From Prorocentrum cordatum (Eukaryota; Sar; Dinophyceae; Prorocentrales; Prorocentraceae): a stretch of 64,000 nt of DNA. Made by a program: the position numbers and the translations under genes. Below the pieces are notes generated by a model that ran no database searches, was not told the origin of the DNA, and saw only the letters and a program-made list of their open reading frames with translations. Each line of letters opens with the position of its first letter. Within the stretch, counting starts at the first letter, position 1. Positions 46,812 to 57,338 of the stretch are shown here, in pieces. The stretch lies in NCBI GenBank assembly GCA_963575745.1, contig CAUYUJ010017800.1, forward strand, positions 1 to 64,000, written 5' to 3'.

Positions 46812-47757
46812 GATATCATGCGTGATCGAGCTGCTGCATTTTTCCATGCGCATGCCTCCACACGTATTCGTCGGGAGGAAGGGGATATGAGGAGGGGGAA
46901 AATGGGGAGGGAAGTGACGGCTCAGCGTACATGGCAGTACCCACTACAACAGTTCTTCGGTGATGACTGGTGGGACTGCATGCAGCACAGTGATTTTTTC
47001 ACGTGGGCTGTCGCGACGGCGGCCGAGCATATACACAAATACTTTCAGCCAGAGCACAAGAGAGGATGTGGTACCAACTACGAGAAGGAGGAGGAGTTTG
47101 GTATTAGCAGTGGTATGGAGGAGGAAAGGGAACCCAAGAGAAGAAGGATGGAGGAGGAGGAGAACCTGAGACTCAGCGAACGTATTGCACTGTCGTACAT
47201 GCGTGAGACGGTCTGGGATTTTACCACTCCTGGACTACCTGTGGAGATCTGCGGTGATAGCCTGCTGATTGTGTCGTGGATCAACGGTGTGTGGGCATGT
47301 GAACAGGTGGACTATCGCAAACGAGTTGCCAACTTGCAGGATCAGTTATACAACATGTGTGTGCAGGAGGGAGGGGGACCACCTATGAAGGGACGGGACA
47401 TTGAAGCATATCCTTAGGGAAAACAATGAGAGAGCTGACAGACTGACACATGAGGCCCGCGAGGGCCTAACTTACATCAAAGAGTCGTACGATTCTATAT
47501 TTACTAACACGATGAACGTCGTTGCCATTCGGGGTGCCTGGGATGGTGGCGTCTCGGCCTTAGGGGTTGGGTGTGGCTGCTGGCTTGATATCTGGTTTCG
47601 GACAAATACTAACGACTGTGTTTGGACAGAGGTGTACAGAGAGGCCTGGTGTTTGAGCGATGCATGCGCTGTTACTCAAGCTGAACTGAGTGCCGCGGAA
47701 CGGCTGCTTGCAGCCACAGCTCGTCTTGCGCGTGTTTGCCGTCTCTTTTCATGTTGA
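46812..47757 (+). pseudogene. LINE 2 ORF2 remnant: permuted RNase H after a stop and a frame change
   Basis: Positions 46812-47400 continue the ORF2 frame after the TGA and hold the first permuted segment (GDSLLIVSWINGVW; Asp codon 47256). At about 47400 the reading shifts by one base. From 47401 a second frame gives NNERADRLTHEA (Asp 47437), GAWDGGVSALGVGCGCW (Asp 47542) and TQAELSAAERLL (Glu 47683), ending at 47757. All four acids survive, so the damage is recent or the copy contains sequence errors. Confidence 0.75.
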
Positions 47758-48182
47758 TGCCTGTGCTCGTGTATATCCACGCGCTTCGCGCTTTGTATTG
47801 TACAGGCTGAATTGTAATAGCTGACGCTGCCGTGTGGACACTGCGACTGGGCTCTGAGAGCCCGCTTCAGTCGACTCCAAGCCAAGCCAAGCCTCCCCCC
47901 TCCGGAGCGCCGGCGGGGAGGCCGGGGGCGCGTGGTGTGTGTGCTTGTGTGATTTGGGTGCGTGTGCGTGTCCGTGGGTGTGTATGTGAGATGCTGTGTG
48001 TTTGTGTGTGCGTGTGCGCGTTCGCGCGTGTGTTTCGACCTCTGCGCGTGGATGTGTGTGTGTGTGTGCGTGTGTGTGTGCGTGTGTGCTGAGCATGCTG
48101 GCGTGCGTTTGTGTCCTCGTGTTGTATGTGTGAGCCCGTGCGTGCGTGCTCATGTGCGTGGGCTCGTTTGTGTGAGTGCCTC
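47758..48182 (+). repeat. LINE 2 tail and GT-rich low-complexity DNA
   Basis: A short LINE tail includes the stem-loop GCGC-TTC-GCGC at about 47781-47791. A GC-rich piece shares CCTCCCCCCTCCGGAGCGCC with about 34766. From about 47935 to 48180 the DNA is GTGTGCGT-type low-complexity sequence. Confidence 0.6.
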
Positions 48183-49384
48183 TTTGCTATCCGGGTTTTG
48201 GGCGCTTCCAAGTTCCGGGGCGCTGGAGAGCTAGTTGGCAAGAGAAATTTCGACGGACATTTTGAGGATTTTTGGTCGGTTGAACATTTTGTTCTCGAAA
48301 TTCAACCATTCGTTAGAGCTCTAGTATGTTTTCCCGTGATATTCGATCTCATCCCCGCGTGCCATATTGATCTCAGCTCGATCGGGTACCTTTTACTGCC
48401 AAAAAGCACTGCCGCGGGATCGGCCGTTTCGAGTCATCTTGATTCGCGCTCTCAGTATACTGAACTTAACTCGAGATATAAGACGGCTACAGAGCTGGTA
48501 AGCACACCTTATCGATTCAGAATGATCAGGCGCGTTCGGCTGTTCCAACCAGAGGTCTGAACTCGGTCTGCTAGCCGAGCTAGGTCCGCAAACCTATTCG
48601 TATTATTCGAGTCATCTTGACAGGCGCTCTCGGTTTTCTGTACTTAATTCGAGCTATAGGACAGCTACAGAGCTGATGCTTACAGAAACCGATTCAGAAT
48701 CATCAGTCGCGTTTGTCTGTTGAATCCAGAGCTCTGAACTCGGTCTGCTGCCCGATCCAGAATCGCGAAACTGTTCGTATTGTTCGAGTCATCTTGAGAG
48801 GTGCTGTCGGTTTTCTGCACTCAACTCGCGCTGTAGGGGGGCTACAGTGCTGGTGGTGACAGCAGTCGATTTGGCGACATCAGGCGCGTCCGCCTGTGGA
48901 ATCCAGAGCTCGGAACTCGGTCTGCTGCCCGAACTCGGTCCGCGAAACTGTTCGTATTGTTCGAGTCATTCTGAAAGATGCTGTCAGCTTTCGCACTTAA
49001 CTCGGGCTGTAGGGGGGCTGCGGGGCGGGTAATCACAGGAATCGATTCGGAGACATCAGACGCGTCCGCCTGTCGCATTCAGAGGTCTGAACTCGGTCTG
49101 ATACTCGAGCTGGGTTTGCCAAACTATTCGTTTTGTTCGAGTCATCTTGAGAGGTGCTGTCGATTGACGCACGTAACTCGGGCTGTAGGAGAGCTACAGA
49201 GCTCGTACAGAAGACAATCCAGAAGCATCGGGGGGCGTTCGGCTGTTGCATCGAGAGGTCTGAAATCGCTTGGGCTGAAAAACTATTCGTTCTCTGCAAT
49301 TTTTTCCGACGTTATATATTGTCAGGAAGCTCTACGAGTCCCCCGGCGGTAAGAAAGGTTGACGGTTTACCGCCGGCGCCCAGT
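48183..49384 (+). mobile_element. Alpha repeat unit, right-hand cluster copy 1
   Basis: Starts after the junction motif GCTATCCGGGTTTTGGGCGC (48187-48206) with the alpha head at 48213. Four to five monomers have TTCGAGTCAT anchors at 48606, 48783, 48960 and 49136, a spacing of 176-177 bp. The right terminal repeat and hairpin end at 49384. Confidence 0.75.
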
Positions 49385-49474
49385 TGGCAAGACAAATCGC
49401 GACGGACATTTTAAGGAATTCTGGTCGGTTGAAAATTTTGTCCTCAAGTTTCAACCATTCGTTAGAGCTCTAGT
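49385..49474 (+). repeat. Alpha head fragment, left side of an interrupted unit
   Basis: Ninety base pairs from TTGGCAAGACAAATCGC to GAGCTCTAGT. In uninterrupted alpha copies GAGCTCTAGT continues directly with ATTTTTTCCCG. That sequence resumes at 50696, immediately after the inserted unit 49475-50695. Confidence 0.65.
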
Positions 49475-50695
49475 AACTCGTAGAGCTTCCCTTAGCAAGT
49501 TATTGCTGGAAACTTAAGAGTAATTCCGGGGCGCTGGAGAGCTAGTTGGCAAGAAAAATCTCGACGGACATTTTGAGGAGTTTTGGTCGGTTGAAAATTT
49601 TGTTCTCGAAATTCAACCATTCGTTAGAACTCTAGTATTTTTTCCCGTACTATTCGATCTTATTCCCGCTCACCATCTTGATCTCAGCTCGATCGGGTAC
49701 CTTTTACTGTCAAAAAGCACTGCGGCGGGATCGACCGTTTCGAGTCATCTTGATTCGCGCTCTCAGTATACTGAACCTAACTCAAGATATAGGACAGCTA
49801 CAGAGCTGGTAAGCACACCCTATCGATTCAGAATGATCAGGCGCGTTCGACTGTTCTAACCAGAGGTCTGAACTCGGTCTGCTAGCCGAGCTAGGTCCGC
49901 AAATCTATTCGTAGTATTCGAGTCATCTTGACAGGCGCTCTCGGTTTTCTGTACTCAACTCGAGCTATATGACAGCTACAGGGCTGATACTTACAGAAAC
50001 CGATTCAGAATCATCAGTCGCGTTTGTCTGTTGAATCCAGAGCTCTGAACTCGGTCTGCTGCCCGATCCAGAATCGCGAAACTGTTCGTATTGTTCGAGT
50101 CATCTTGAGAGGTGCTGTCGGTTTTCTGCACTCAACTCGGGCTGTAGGGGGGCTACAGTGCTGGTGGTGACAGCAATCGATTTGGAGACATCAGGCGCGT
50201 CCGCCTGTGGAATCCAGAGCTCGGAACTCGGTCCGCTGCCCGAACTCGGTCCGCGAAACGGTTCGTATTGTTCGAGTCATCGTGAAAGATGCTGTCGGCT
50301 TTCTGCACTTAACTCGGGCTGTAGGGGGGCTGCAGGGCGGGTAGTCACAGAAATCGATTCGGAGACATCAGACGCGTCCGCCTGTCGCATTCAGAGGTCT
50401 GAACTCGGTCTGATACTCGAGCTGGGTTTGCCAAACTATTCGTTTTGTTCGAGTCATCTTGAGAGGTGCTGTCCATTGACGCACGTAACTCGGGCTGTAG
50501 GAGAGCTACAGAGCTCGTACAGAAGACAATCCAGAAGCATGGGGGGGCGTTCGGCTGTTGCATCGAGAGGTCTGAAAACGCTTGGGCTGAAAAACTAATC
50601 GTTCTCTGCATTTTTTTCGACATTATATATTGTCAGGAAGCTCTACGAGTCCCCCGGCGGTAAGAAAGGTTGACGGTTTACCGCCGGCGTCCAGT
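49475..50695 (+). mobile_element. Complete alpha unit inserted in another alpha, with 4-bp duplication
   Basis: The unit runs from ACTCGTAGAGCTTCC (49476-49490) to its perfect inverse GGAAGCTCTACGAGT (50636-50650) and then through the hairpin tail. The flanks are AGTA on both sides if the tail is counted as part of the unit (left CTCT-AGTA, right CC-AGTA-TTTTTT). This is the best evidence for the limits of the mobile unit. Confidence 0.7.
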
Positions 50696-51753
50696 ATTTT
50701 TTCCCGTGATATTCGATCTCATCCCCGCTTGCCATATTGATCTCAGCTCGATCGGGTACCTTTGACGTGCCAAAAAGCACTGCGGCGGGATCGGCCGTTT
50801 CGAGTCATCTTGATTCGCGCTCTCAGTATACTGAACTTAACTCGAGATATAAGACGGCTACAGAGCTGGTAAGCACACCTTATCGATTCAGAATGATCAG
50901 GCGCGTTCGGCTGTTCCAACCAGAGGTCTGAACTCGGTCTGCTAGCCGAGCTAGGTCCGCAAACCTATTCGTATTATTCGAGTCATCTTGACAGGCGCTC
51001 TCGGTTTTCTGTACTTAACTCGAGCTACAGGACAGCTACAGAGCTGATGCTTACAGAAACTGATTCAGAATCATCAGTCGCGTTTGTCTGTTGAATCCAG
51101 AGCTCTGAACTCGGTCTGCTGCCCGATCCAGAATCGCGAAACTGTTCGTATTGTTCGAGTCATCTTGAGAGGTGCTGTCGGTTTTCTGCACTTAACTCGC
51201 GCTTTTGGTGGGCTACAGTGCTGGTGGTGACAGCAATCGATTTGGCGACATCAGGCGCGTCCGCCTGTGGAATCCAGAGCTCGGAACTCTGTCTGCTGCC
51301 CGAACTCGGTCCGCGAAACTGTTCGTACTGTTCGAGTCATTCTGAAAGATGCTGTCGGCTTTCGCACTTAACTCGGGCTGTAGGGGGGCTGCGGGGCGGG
51401 TAATCACAGGAATCGATTCGGAGACATCAGACGCGTCCGCCTGTCGCATTCAGAGGTCTGAACTCGGTCTGATACTCGAGCTGGGTTTGCCAAACTATTC
51501 GTTTTGTTCGAGTCATCTTGAGAGTGCTGTCGATTGACGCACGTAACTCGGGCTGTAGGAGAGCTACAGAGCTCGTACAGAAGACAATCCAGAAGCATCG
51601 GGGGGCGTTCGGCTGTTGCATCGAGAGGTCTGAAATCGCTTGGGCTGAAAAACTATTCGTTCTCTGCAATTTTTTCGACATTATATATTGTCAGGAAGCT
51701 CTACGAGTCCCCCGGCGGTAAGAAAGGTTGACGGTTTACCGCCGGCGTCCAGT
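50696..51753 (+). mobile_element. Alpha repeat unit, right-hand cluster copy 3
   Basis: Starts at ATTTTTTCCCGTG directly after a hairpin and contains about five 177-bp monomers. It ends with the terminal repeat and hairpin at 51753. Nearly identical to the next unit. Confidence 0.7.
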
Positions 51754-52812
51754 ATTTTTTCCCGTGATATTCGATCTCATCCCCGCTTGCCATATTGATC
51801 TCAGCTCGATCGGGTACCTTTTACTGCCAAAAAGCACTGCGGCGGGATCGGCCGTTTCGAGTCATCTTGATTCGCGCTCTCAGTATACTGAACTTAACTC
51901 GAGATATAAGACAGCTACAGAGCTGGTAAGCACACCTTATCGATTCAGAATGATCAGGCGCGTTCGGCTGTTCCAACCAGAGGTCTGAACTCGGTCTGCT
52001 AGCCGAGCTAGGTCCGCAAACCTATTCGTATTATTCGAGTCATCTTGACAGGCGCTCTCGGTTTTCTGTACTTAACTCGAGCTATAGGACAGCTACAGAG
52101 CTGATGCTTACAGAAACCGATTCAGAATCATCAGTCGCGTTTGTCTGTTGAATCCAGAGCTCTGAACTCGGTCTGCTGCCCGATCCAGAATCGCGAAACT
52201 GTTCGTATTGTTCGAGTCATCTTGAGAGGTGCTGTCGGTTTTCTGCACTTAACTCGGGCTGTAGGGGGGCTACAGTGCTGGTGGTGACAGCAATCGATTT
52301 GGAGACATCAGGCGCGTCCGCCTGTGGAATCCAGAGCTCGGAACTCGGTCTGCTGCCCGAACTCGGTCCGCGAAACTGTTCGTATTGTTCGAGTCATTCT
52401 GAAAGATGCTGTCAGCTTTCGCACTTAACTCGGGCTGTAGGGGGGCTGCGGGGCGGGTAATCACAGGAATCGATTCGGAGACATCAGACGCGTCCGCCTG
52501 TCGCATTCAGAGGTCTGAACTCGGTATGATACTCGAGCTGGGTTTGCCAAACTATTCGTTTTGTTCGAGTCATCTTGAGAGCTGCTGTCGATTGACGCAC
52601 GTAACTCGGGCTGTAGAAGAGCTACAGAGCTCGTACAGAAGACAATCCAGAAGCATCGGGGGGCGTTCGGCTGTTGCATCGAGAGGTCTGAAATCGCTTG
52701 GGCTGAAAAACTATTCGTTCTCTGCAATTTTTTCCGACGTTATATATTGTCAGGAAGCTCTACGAGTCCCCCGGCGGTAAGAAAGGTTGACGGTTTACCG
52801 CCGGCGCCCAGT
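51754..52812 (+). mobile_element. Alpha repeat unit, right-hand cluster copy 4
   Basis: Same start and end points as the previous unit (1058-1060 bp), so the two form a tandem pair. Its 3' junction (CCCAGTTGGCAAG) matches that of copy 1, which supports a larger duplication of the block. Confidence 0.7.
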
Positions 52813-54123
52813 TGGCAAGAAAAATCTCGACGGACATTTTAAGGAATTCTGGTCGCTTGAAAATTTTGTCCTCAAATTTCACCCATTCGTTAGAGCTCTA
52901 GTAACTCGTAGAGCTTCCCTTAGCAAGTTATTGCTGGAAGCTTAAGAGTAATTCCGGGGCGCTGGAGAGCTAGTTGGCAAGAAAAATCTCGACGGACATT
53001 TTGAGGAATTTTGGTCGGTTGAAAATTTTGTTCTCGAAATTCAACCATTCGTTAGAACTCTAGTATTTTTTCCCGTACTATTCGATCTTATTCCCGCTCA
53101 CCATCTTGATCTCAGCTCGATCGGGTACCTTTTACTGTCAAAAAGCACTGCGGCGGGATCGACCGTTTCGAGTCATCTTGATTCGCGCTCTCACTATACT
53201 GAACTTAACTCAAGATATAGGACATATACAGAGCTGGTAAGCACACCTTATCGATTCAGAATGATCAGGCGCGTTCGACTGTTCTAACCAGAGGTCTGAA
53301 CTCGGTCTGCTAGCCGAGCTAGGTCCGCAAATCTATTCGTAGTATTCGAGTCATCTTGACAGGCGCTCTCGGTTTTCTGTACTCAACTCGAGCTATATGA
53401 CAGCTACAGGGCTGATACTCATAGAAACCGATTCAGAATCATCAGTCGCGTTAGTCTGTCGAATCCAGAGCTCTGAACTCGGTCTGCTGCCCGATCCAGA
53501 ATCGCGAAACTGTTCGTATTGTTCGAGTCATCTTGAGAGGTGCTGTCGGTTTTCTGCACTCAACTCGGGCTGTAGGGGGGCTACAGTGCTGGTGGTGACA
53601 GCAATCGATTTGGAGACATCAGGCGCGTCCGCCTGTGGAATCCAGAGCTCGGAACTCGGTCCGCTGCCCGAACTCGGTCCGCGAAGCTGTTCGTATTGTT
53701 CGAGTCATCGTGAAAGATGCTGTCGGCTTTCTGCACTTAACTCGGGCTGTAGGGGGGCTGCAGGGCGGGTAATCACAGAAATCGATTCGGAGACATCAGA
53801 CGCGTCCGCCTGTCGCATTCAGAGGTCTGAACTCGGTCTGATACTCGAGCTGGGTTTGCCAAACTATTCGTTTTGTTCGAGTCATCTTGAGAGGTGCTGT
53901 CGATTGACGCACGTAACTCGGGCTGTAGGAGAGCTACAGAGCTCGTACAGAAGACAATCCAGAAGCATGGGGGGGCGTTCGGCTGTTGCATCGAGAGGTC
54001 TGAAAACGCTTGGGCTGAAAAACTATTCGTTCTCTGCAATTTTTTTCGACATTATATATTGTCAGGAAGCTCTACGAGTCCCCCGGCGGTAAGAAAGGTT
54101 GACGGTTTACCGCCGGCGTCCAG
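52813..54123 (+). mobile_element. Alpha head fragment plus complete alpha unit
   Basis: The fragment 52813-52903 (to CTCTAGTA) is followed by a complete unit from ACTCGTAGAGCTTCC at 52904 to the hairpin end at 54123. It duplicates the arrangement at 49385-50695 with few differences. Confidence 0.7.
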
Positions 54124-55173
54124 TATTTTTTCCCGTGATATTCGATCTCATCCCCGCTTGCCATATGGATCTCAGCTCGATCGGGTACCTTTTACTGCCA
54201 AAAAGCACTGCGGCGGGATCGGCCGTTTCGAGTCATCTTGATTCGCGCTCTCAGTATACTGAACTTAGCTCGAGATATAAGACGGCTACAGAGCTGATAA
54301 GCACACCGTATCGATTCAGAATGATCAGGCGCGTTCGGCTGTTGCAACCAGAGGTCTGAACTCGGTCTGCTAGCCGAGCTAGGTCCGCAAACCTATTCGT
54401 ATTATTCGAGTCATCTTGACAGACGCTCTCGGTTTTCTGTACTTAACTCGAGCTATAGGACAGCTACAGGGCTGATACTGACAGAAACCGATTCAGAATC
54501 ATCATTTGCGTTTGTCTGTTGAATACAGAGCTCTGAACTCGGTCTGCTGCCCGATCTAGAATCGCGAAACTGTTCGTATTGTTCGAGTCATCTTGAGAGG
54601 TGCTGTCGGTTTTCTGCACTTAACTCGCGCTGTAGGGGGGCTACAGTCCTGGTGGTGACAGCAATCGATTTGGAGACATCAGGCGCGTCCGCCTGTGGAA
54701 TCCAGAGCTCGGAACTCGGTCTGCTGCCCGAACTCGGTCCGCGAAACTGTTCGTATTGTTCGAGTCATCCTGAAAGATGCTCTCGGCTTTCTTCCCTTAA
54801 CTCGGGCTGTAGGGGGGCTGCAGGGCGGGTAATCACAGGAATGAATTCAGAGACATCAGACGCGTCCGCCTGTCGCATTCAGAGGTCTGAACTCGGTATG
54901 ATACTCGAGCTGGGTTTGCCAAACTATTCGTTTTGTTCGAGTCATCTTGAGAGCTGCTGTCGATTGACGCACGTAGCGTAGGAGAGCTACTCGTACAGAA
55001 GACAATCCAGAAGCATCGGGGGGCGTTCGGCTGTTGCATCGAGAAGTGTGAAATCGTTTGGGCTGAACAACTACTCGTTCTCTGCAATTCTTTTCGACAT
55101 TATATATTGTCAGGAAGCTCTACGAGTCCCCCGGCGGTAAGAAAGGTTGACGGTTTACCGCCGGCGCCCAGTG
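54124..55173 (+). mobile_element. Alpha repeat unit, right-hand cluster copy 6
   Basis: Starts at ATTTTTTCCCGTG and has monomers of about 177 bp; the last is damaged near 54975. The right terminal repeat and a complete hairpin end at 55173. A LINE 3' fragment follows at once. Confidence 0.7.
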
Positions 55174-55425
55174 TTGGCATAGGCTGGGTCATTGACATAT
55201 TTGTGCTCCCTCTCCCAGCTCTCGATCTTTGCCATGGCGTTTGGCTATGCAACATAGCTTCCGAGGCTGCCGCCATCCCGCCCTCCTGCACTGTGTTTCA
55301 AGCTGAGCTTTTGGCCAGCAAGTGCCTTGCTGAAGGTGTTGAGCACCTGCTCTTCTGCTGCGGACCTGAATCCGGAGCGGGGGCTCCTCTGTTCCCTCTG
55401 GGCTCCGAGCAAAGCAAAAACAAAG
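55174..55425 (+). pseudogene. 5'-truncated LINE fragment: end of a permuted RNase H
   Basis: In one frame the piece encodes GIGWVIDIFV, then CTVFQAELLASKCLAEGV. These correspond to the strand after the first catalytic Asp and to the Glu helix at the extreme C-terminus of the LINE ORF2s here. It ends in an A-rich tail (GCAAAGCAAAAAC) joined to AAAGGTTGACG, the same 3' junction as LINE 3. It is a dead-on-arrival insertion of about 250 bp. Confidence 0.6.
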
Positions 55426-55648
55426 GTTGACGTTTCACCGCCGGCTCCCAGTTCGTTTTGGAAACCATTCTTTTTGTAACGTGGAGTGGGTTGTGCCGCG
55501 CTCGCCTGTCAAATCCTGAGGTCTGTAGCTGCAATATTACTGCCGAAAAACGTGGAGGAACCCTGAGCCGTCGGGATGCATTTTCTAAAATGATAATGGT
55601 CTCGTGCATTTGACAAAAGCTGGAAGAAAGCCACACTACTCCAGTATA
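55426..55648 (+). repeat. Right half of a hairpin plus beta-like fragment
   Basis: AAAGGTTGACG with a diverged right arm (TTCACCGCCGGC) is followed by about 195 bp with beta-type motifs (GGTCTGTAG, AATATTACTG, GTGGAGGAACCC). It runs up to the next alpha left terminal repeat at 55649. Confidence 0.5.
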
Positions 55649-56832
55649 ACTCGTAGAGCTTCCCTTAGCAAGTTGTTGCTGGAAGCTTAAGGGTAATTCC
55701 GGGGCGCTGGAGAGCTAGTTGGCAAGAAAAATCTCGACTGACCTTTTGGTGACTTTTAGTCGGTTGAAAACTTTGTTCTCGAAATTCAACCATTCGTTAG
55801 AGCTCTAGTATTTTTTCCCGTGATATTCGATCTTATTCCCGCTCGCCGTCCTGATCTCAGCTCGTCCCGCTGCCAAAAAGCGTCCAGGCGGGATCGGCTG
55901 TTTCGGCTCATCTTGTCACGCGGTGACAGTTTTCTCAAGATAACTCGATCTTCAGGACAGGTACAGAGCTGATAAGCACAGCTAATCGATTCAGAATGAT
56001 CAGGCGCGTTCGCCTGTTGAATCCAGAGGTCTGAACTGGGTCTGCTAGCCGAGCTAGGTCCGGAAACCTATTCGTATTGTTCGAGTCATCTTGACAGACG
56101 CTCTCGGTTTTCTGTACTTAACTCGAGCTACAGGACAGCTACAGAGCTCATACGTACAGAATCTGATTCAGAATAATCAGTGGCCGTTGTCTGTTGAATC
56201 CAGAGCTCTGAACTCGGTCTGCTGCCCGATCTAGAATCGCGAAACTATTCGTATTGTTCGAGTCATCTTGAGAGATGCTGTCGGTTCTCTGCACTTAACT
56301 CGGGCTGTAGGGGGGCTGCATGGCTGGTAATCACTGGAATCGATTCGGAGACATCAGGCGCGTCCGCCTTTCGAATCCAGAGCTCCGAACTCTGTCTGCT
56401 GCCCGGACTAGGTCCGCGAAGCTATTCGTATTGTTCGAGTTATCCTGAGAGGTGCTGTTCCTGCAATTAACTCGGGCTGTACGGGGGGTTGCAGTGTTGT
56501 TAATCACAGGAATCGATTCAGAGACATCAGACGCGTCCCCCTGTCGCATGCAGAGGTCTGAACTCGGTATGATACTCGAGCTAGGTTTGCCAAACTGTTC
56601 GTATTGTTCGAGTCATCTTGAGAGGTGCTGTCGATTGACGCGCGTCACTCGGGCTGTAGGAGAGCTACAGAGCTCGTACAGAAGACAATCCAGAAGCATC
56701 GGGGCGTTCGGCTGTTGCATCCGAGAGGTCTGAAATTGGTTGGGCTGAAAAACTATTTTTTCTTTGTATTTTTTTTCGACATTATATGTTGTCAGGAAGC
56801 TCTACGAGTCCCCCGGCGGTAAGAAAGGTTGA
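55649..56832 (+). mobile_element. Alpha repeat unit whose hairpin is split by LINE 3
   Basis: The left terminal repeat ACTCGTAGAGCTTCC is at 55649-55663. The unit carries several 177-bp monomers and a right terminal repeat at about 56797. The hairpin is cut after AAAGGTTGA (56824-56832). The rest of the hairpin, CGGTTTACCGCCGGCGCCC, is found at 62657-62675 behind the LINE. Confidence 0.75.
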
Positions 56833-57338
56833 GGAAGCGGAGTTTACCTCCCGCTCTCCCTCGGCCTTGTCCCGTCGGGGGGCTCACTCGAGCTGCATCG
56901 TGCAGTCAGGCAGCCTGCCCCTGGCCCGCCGCGCGGGGGGCGCGTGGCGATTGGGCCACTTCGGCGACGCCTGCACTTGTTTGCGGCATTGTTTGCACTT
57001 GTTTGCGAGCAGGCCGCCTGCACTTGTTTGCGGCATTTTGCCGCGTCGAGCTGGACGGGACGAGCCAGAGTCAATCGATCGATTTGGACCGCTGGGGAGC
57101 CAACTTCGGACATTGGGAGTGGGAGTATCTTGCCAGACAGGTTGGTAGAGCTCGACACGACGATAAGGATTCTCTAGTCGACATACCATCTGGGCCACCT
57201 GATCTCTCTCCCACTTTACCTCACCATCCTGTTGCCCCATATAACTTTCATCAGTTGAGTGCACATCTCAAACGTACTCGAGAAGATCGATCGTTCTGTG
57301 CGAAGTGGAATATCCCTTGTAATATCTCAGACGGCAAG
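56833..57338 (+). other. LINE 3 5' leader
   Basis: GC-rich leader with three copies of GCACTTGTTTGCG between 56970 and 57035. The ORF1 frame stays open through this leader without a need for it; the ATG at 57339 fits the ORF1 start of element 1 (MAA...). Any internal promoter function is unproven. Confidence 0.45.

Larger units (their letters stand above)
42140..47830 (+). mobile_element. LINE-like retroelement 2, degraded
   Basis: Same architecture as element 1 but with an in-frame TGA at 46809-46811 and a one-base frame change near 47400, so ORF2 is broken before and within RNase H. Both ends are estimates. The right flank is GT-rich low-complexity DNA, similar to the array left of element 1. 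Confidence 0.75.

Noticed and set aside
48187-48212. GCTATCCGGGTTTTGG...CCAAG as a relic of the dinoflagellate spliced leader
   Set aside because: The resemblance is limited to TTTTGG and AAG; it is a repeated junction motif (also at 15, 16711 and 17000) not followed by a coding sequence.
48606-55100. CRISPR-like array
   Set aside because: The repeated unit is a contiguous 177-bp satellite monomer without short identical repeats separated by unique spacers.
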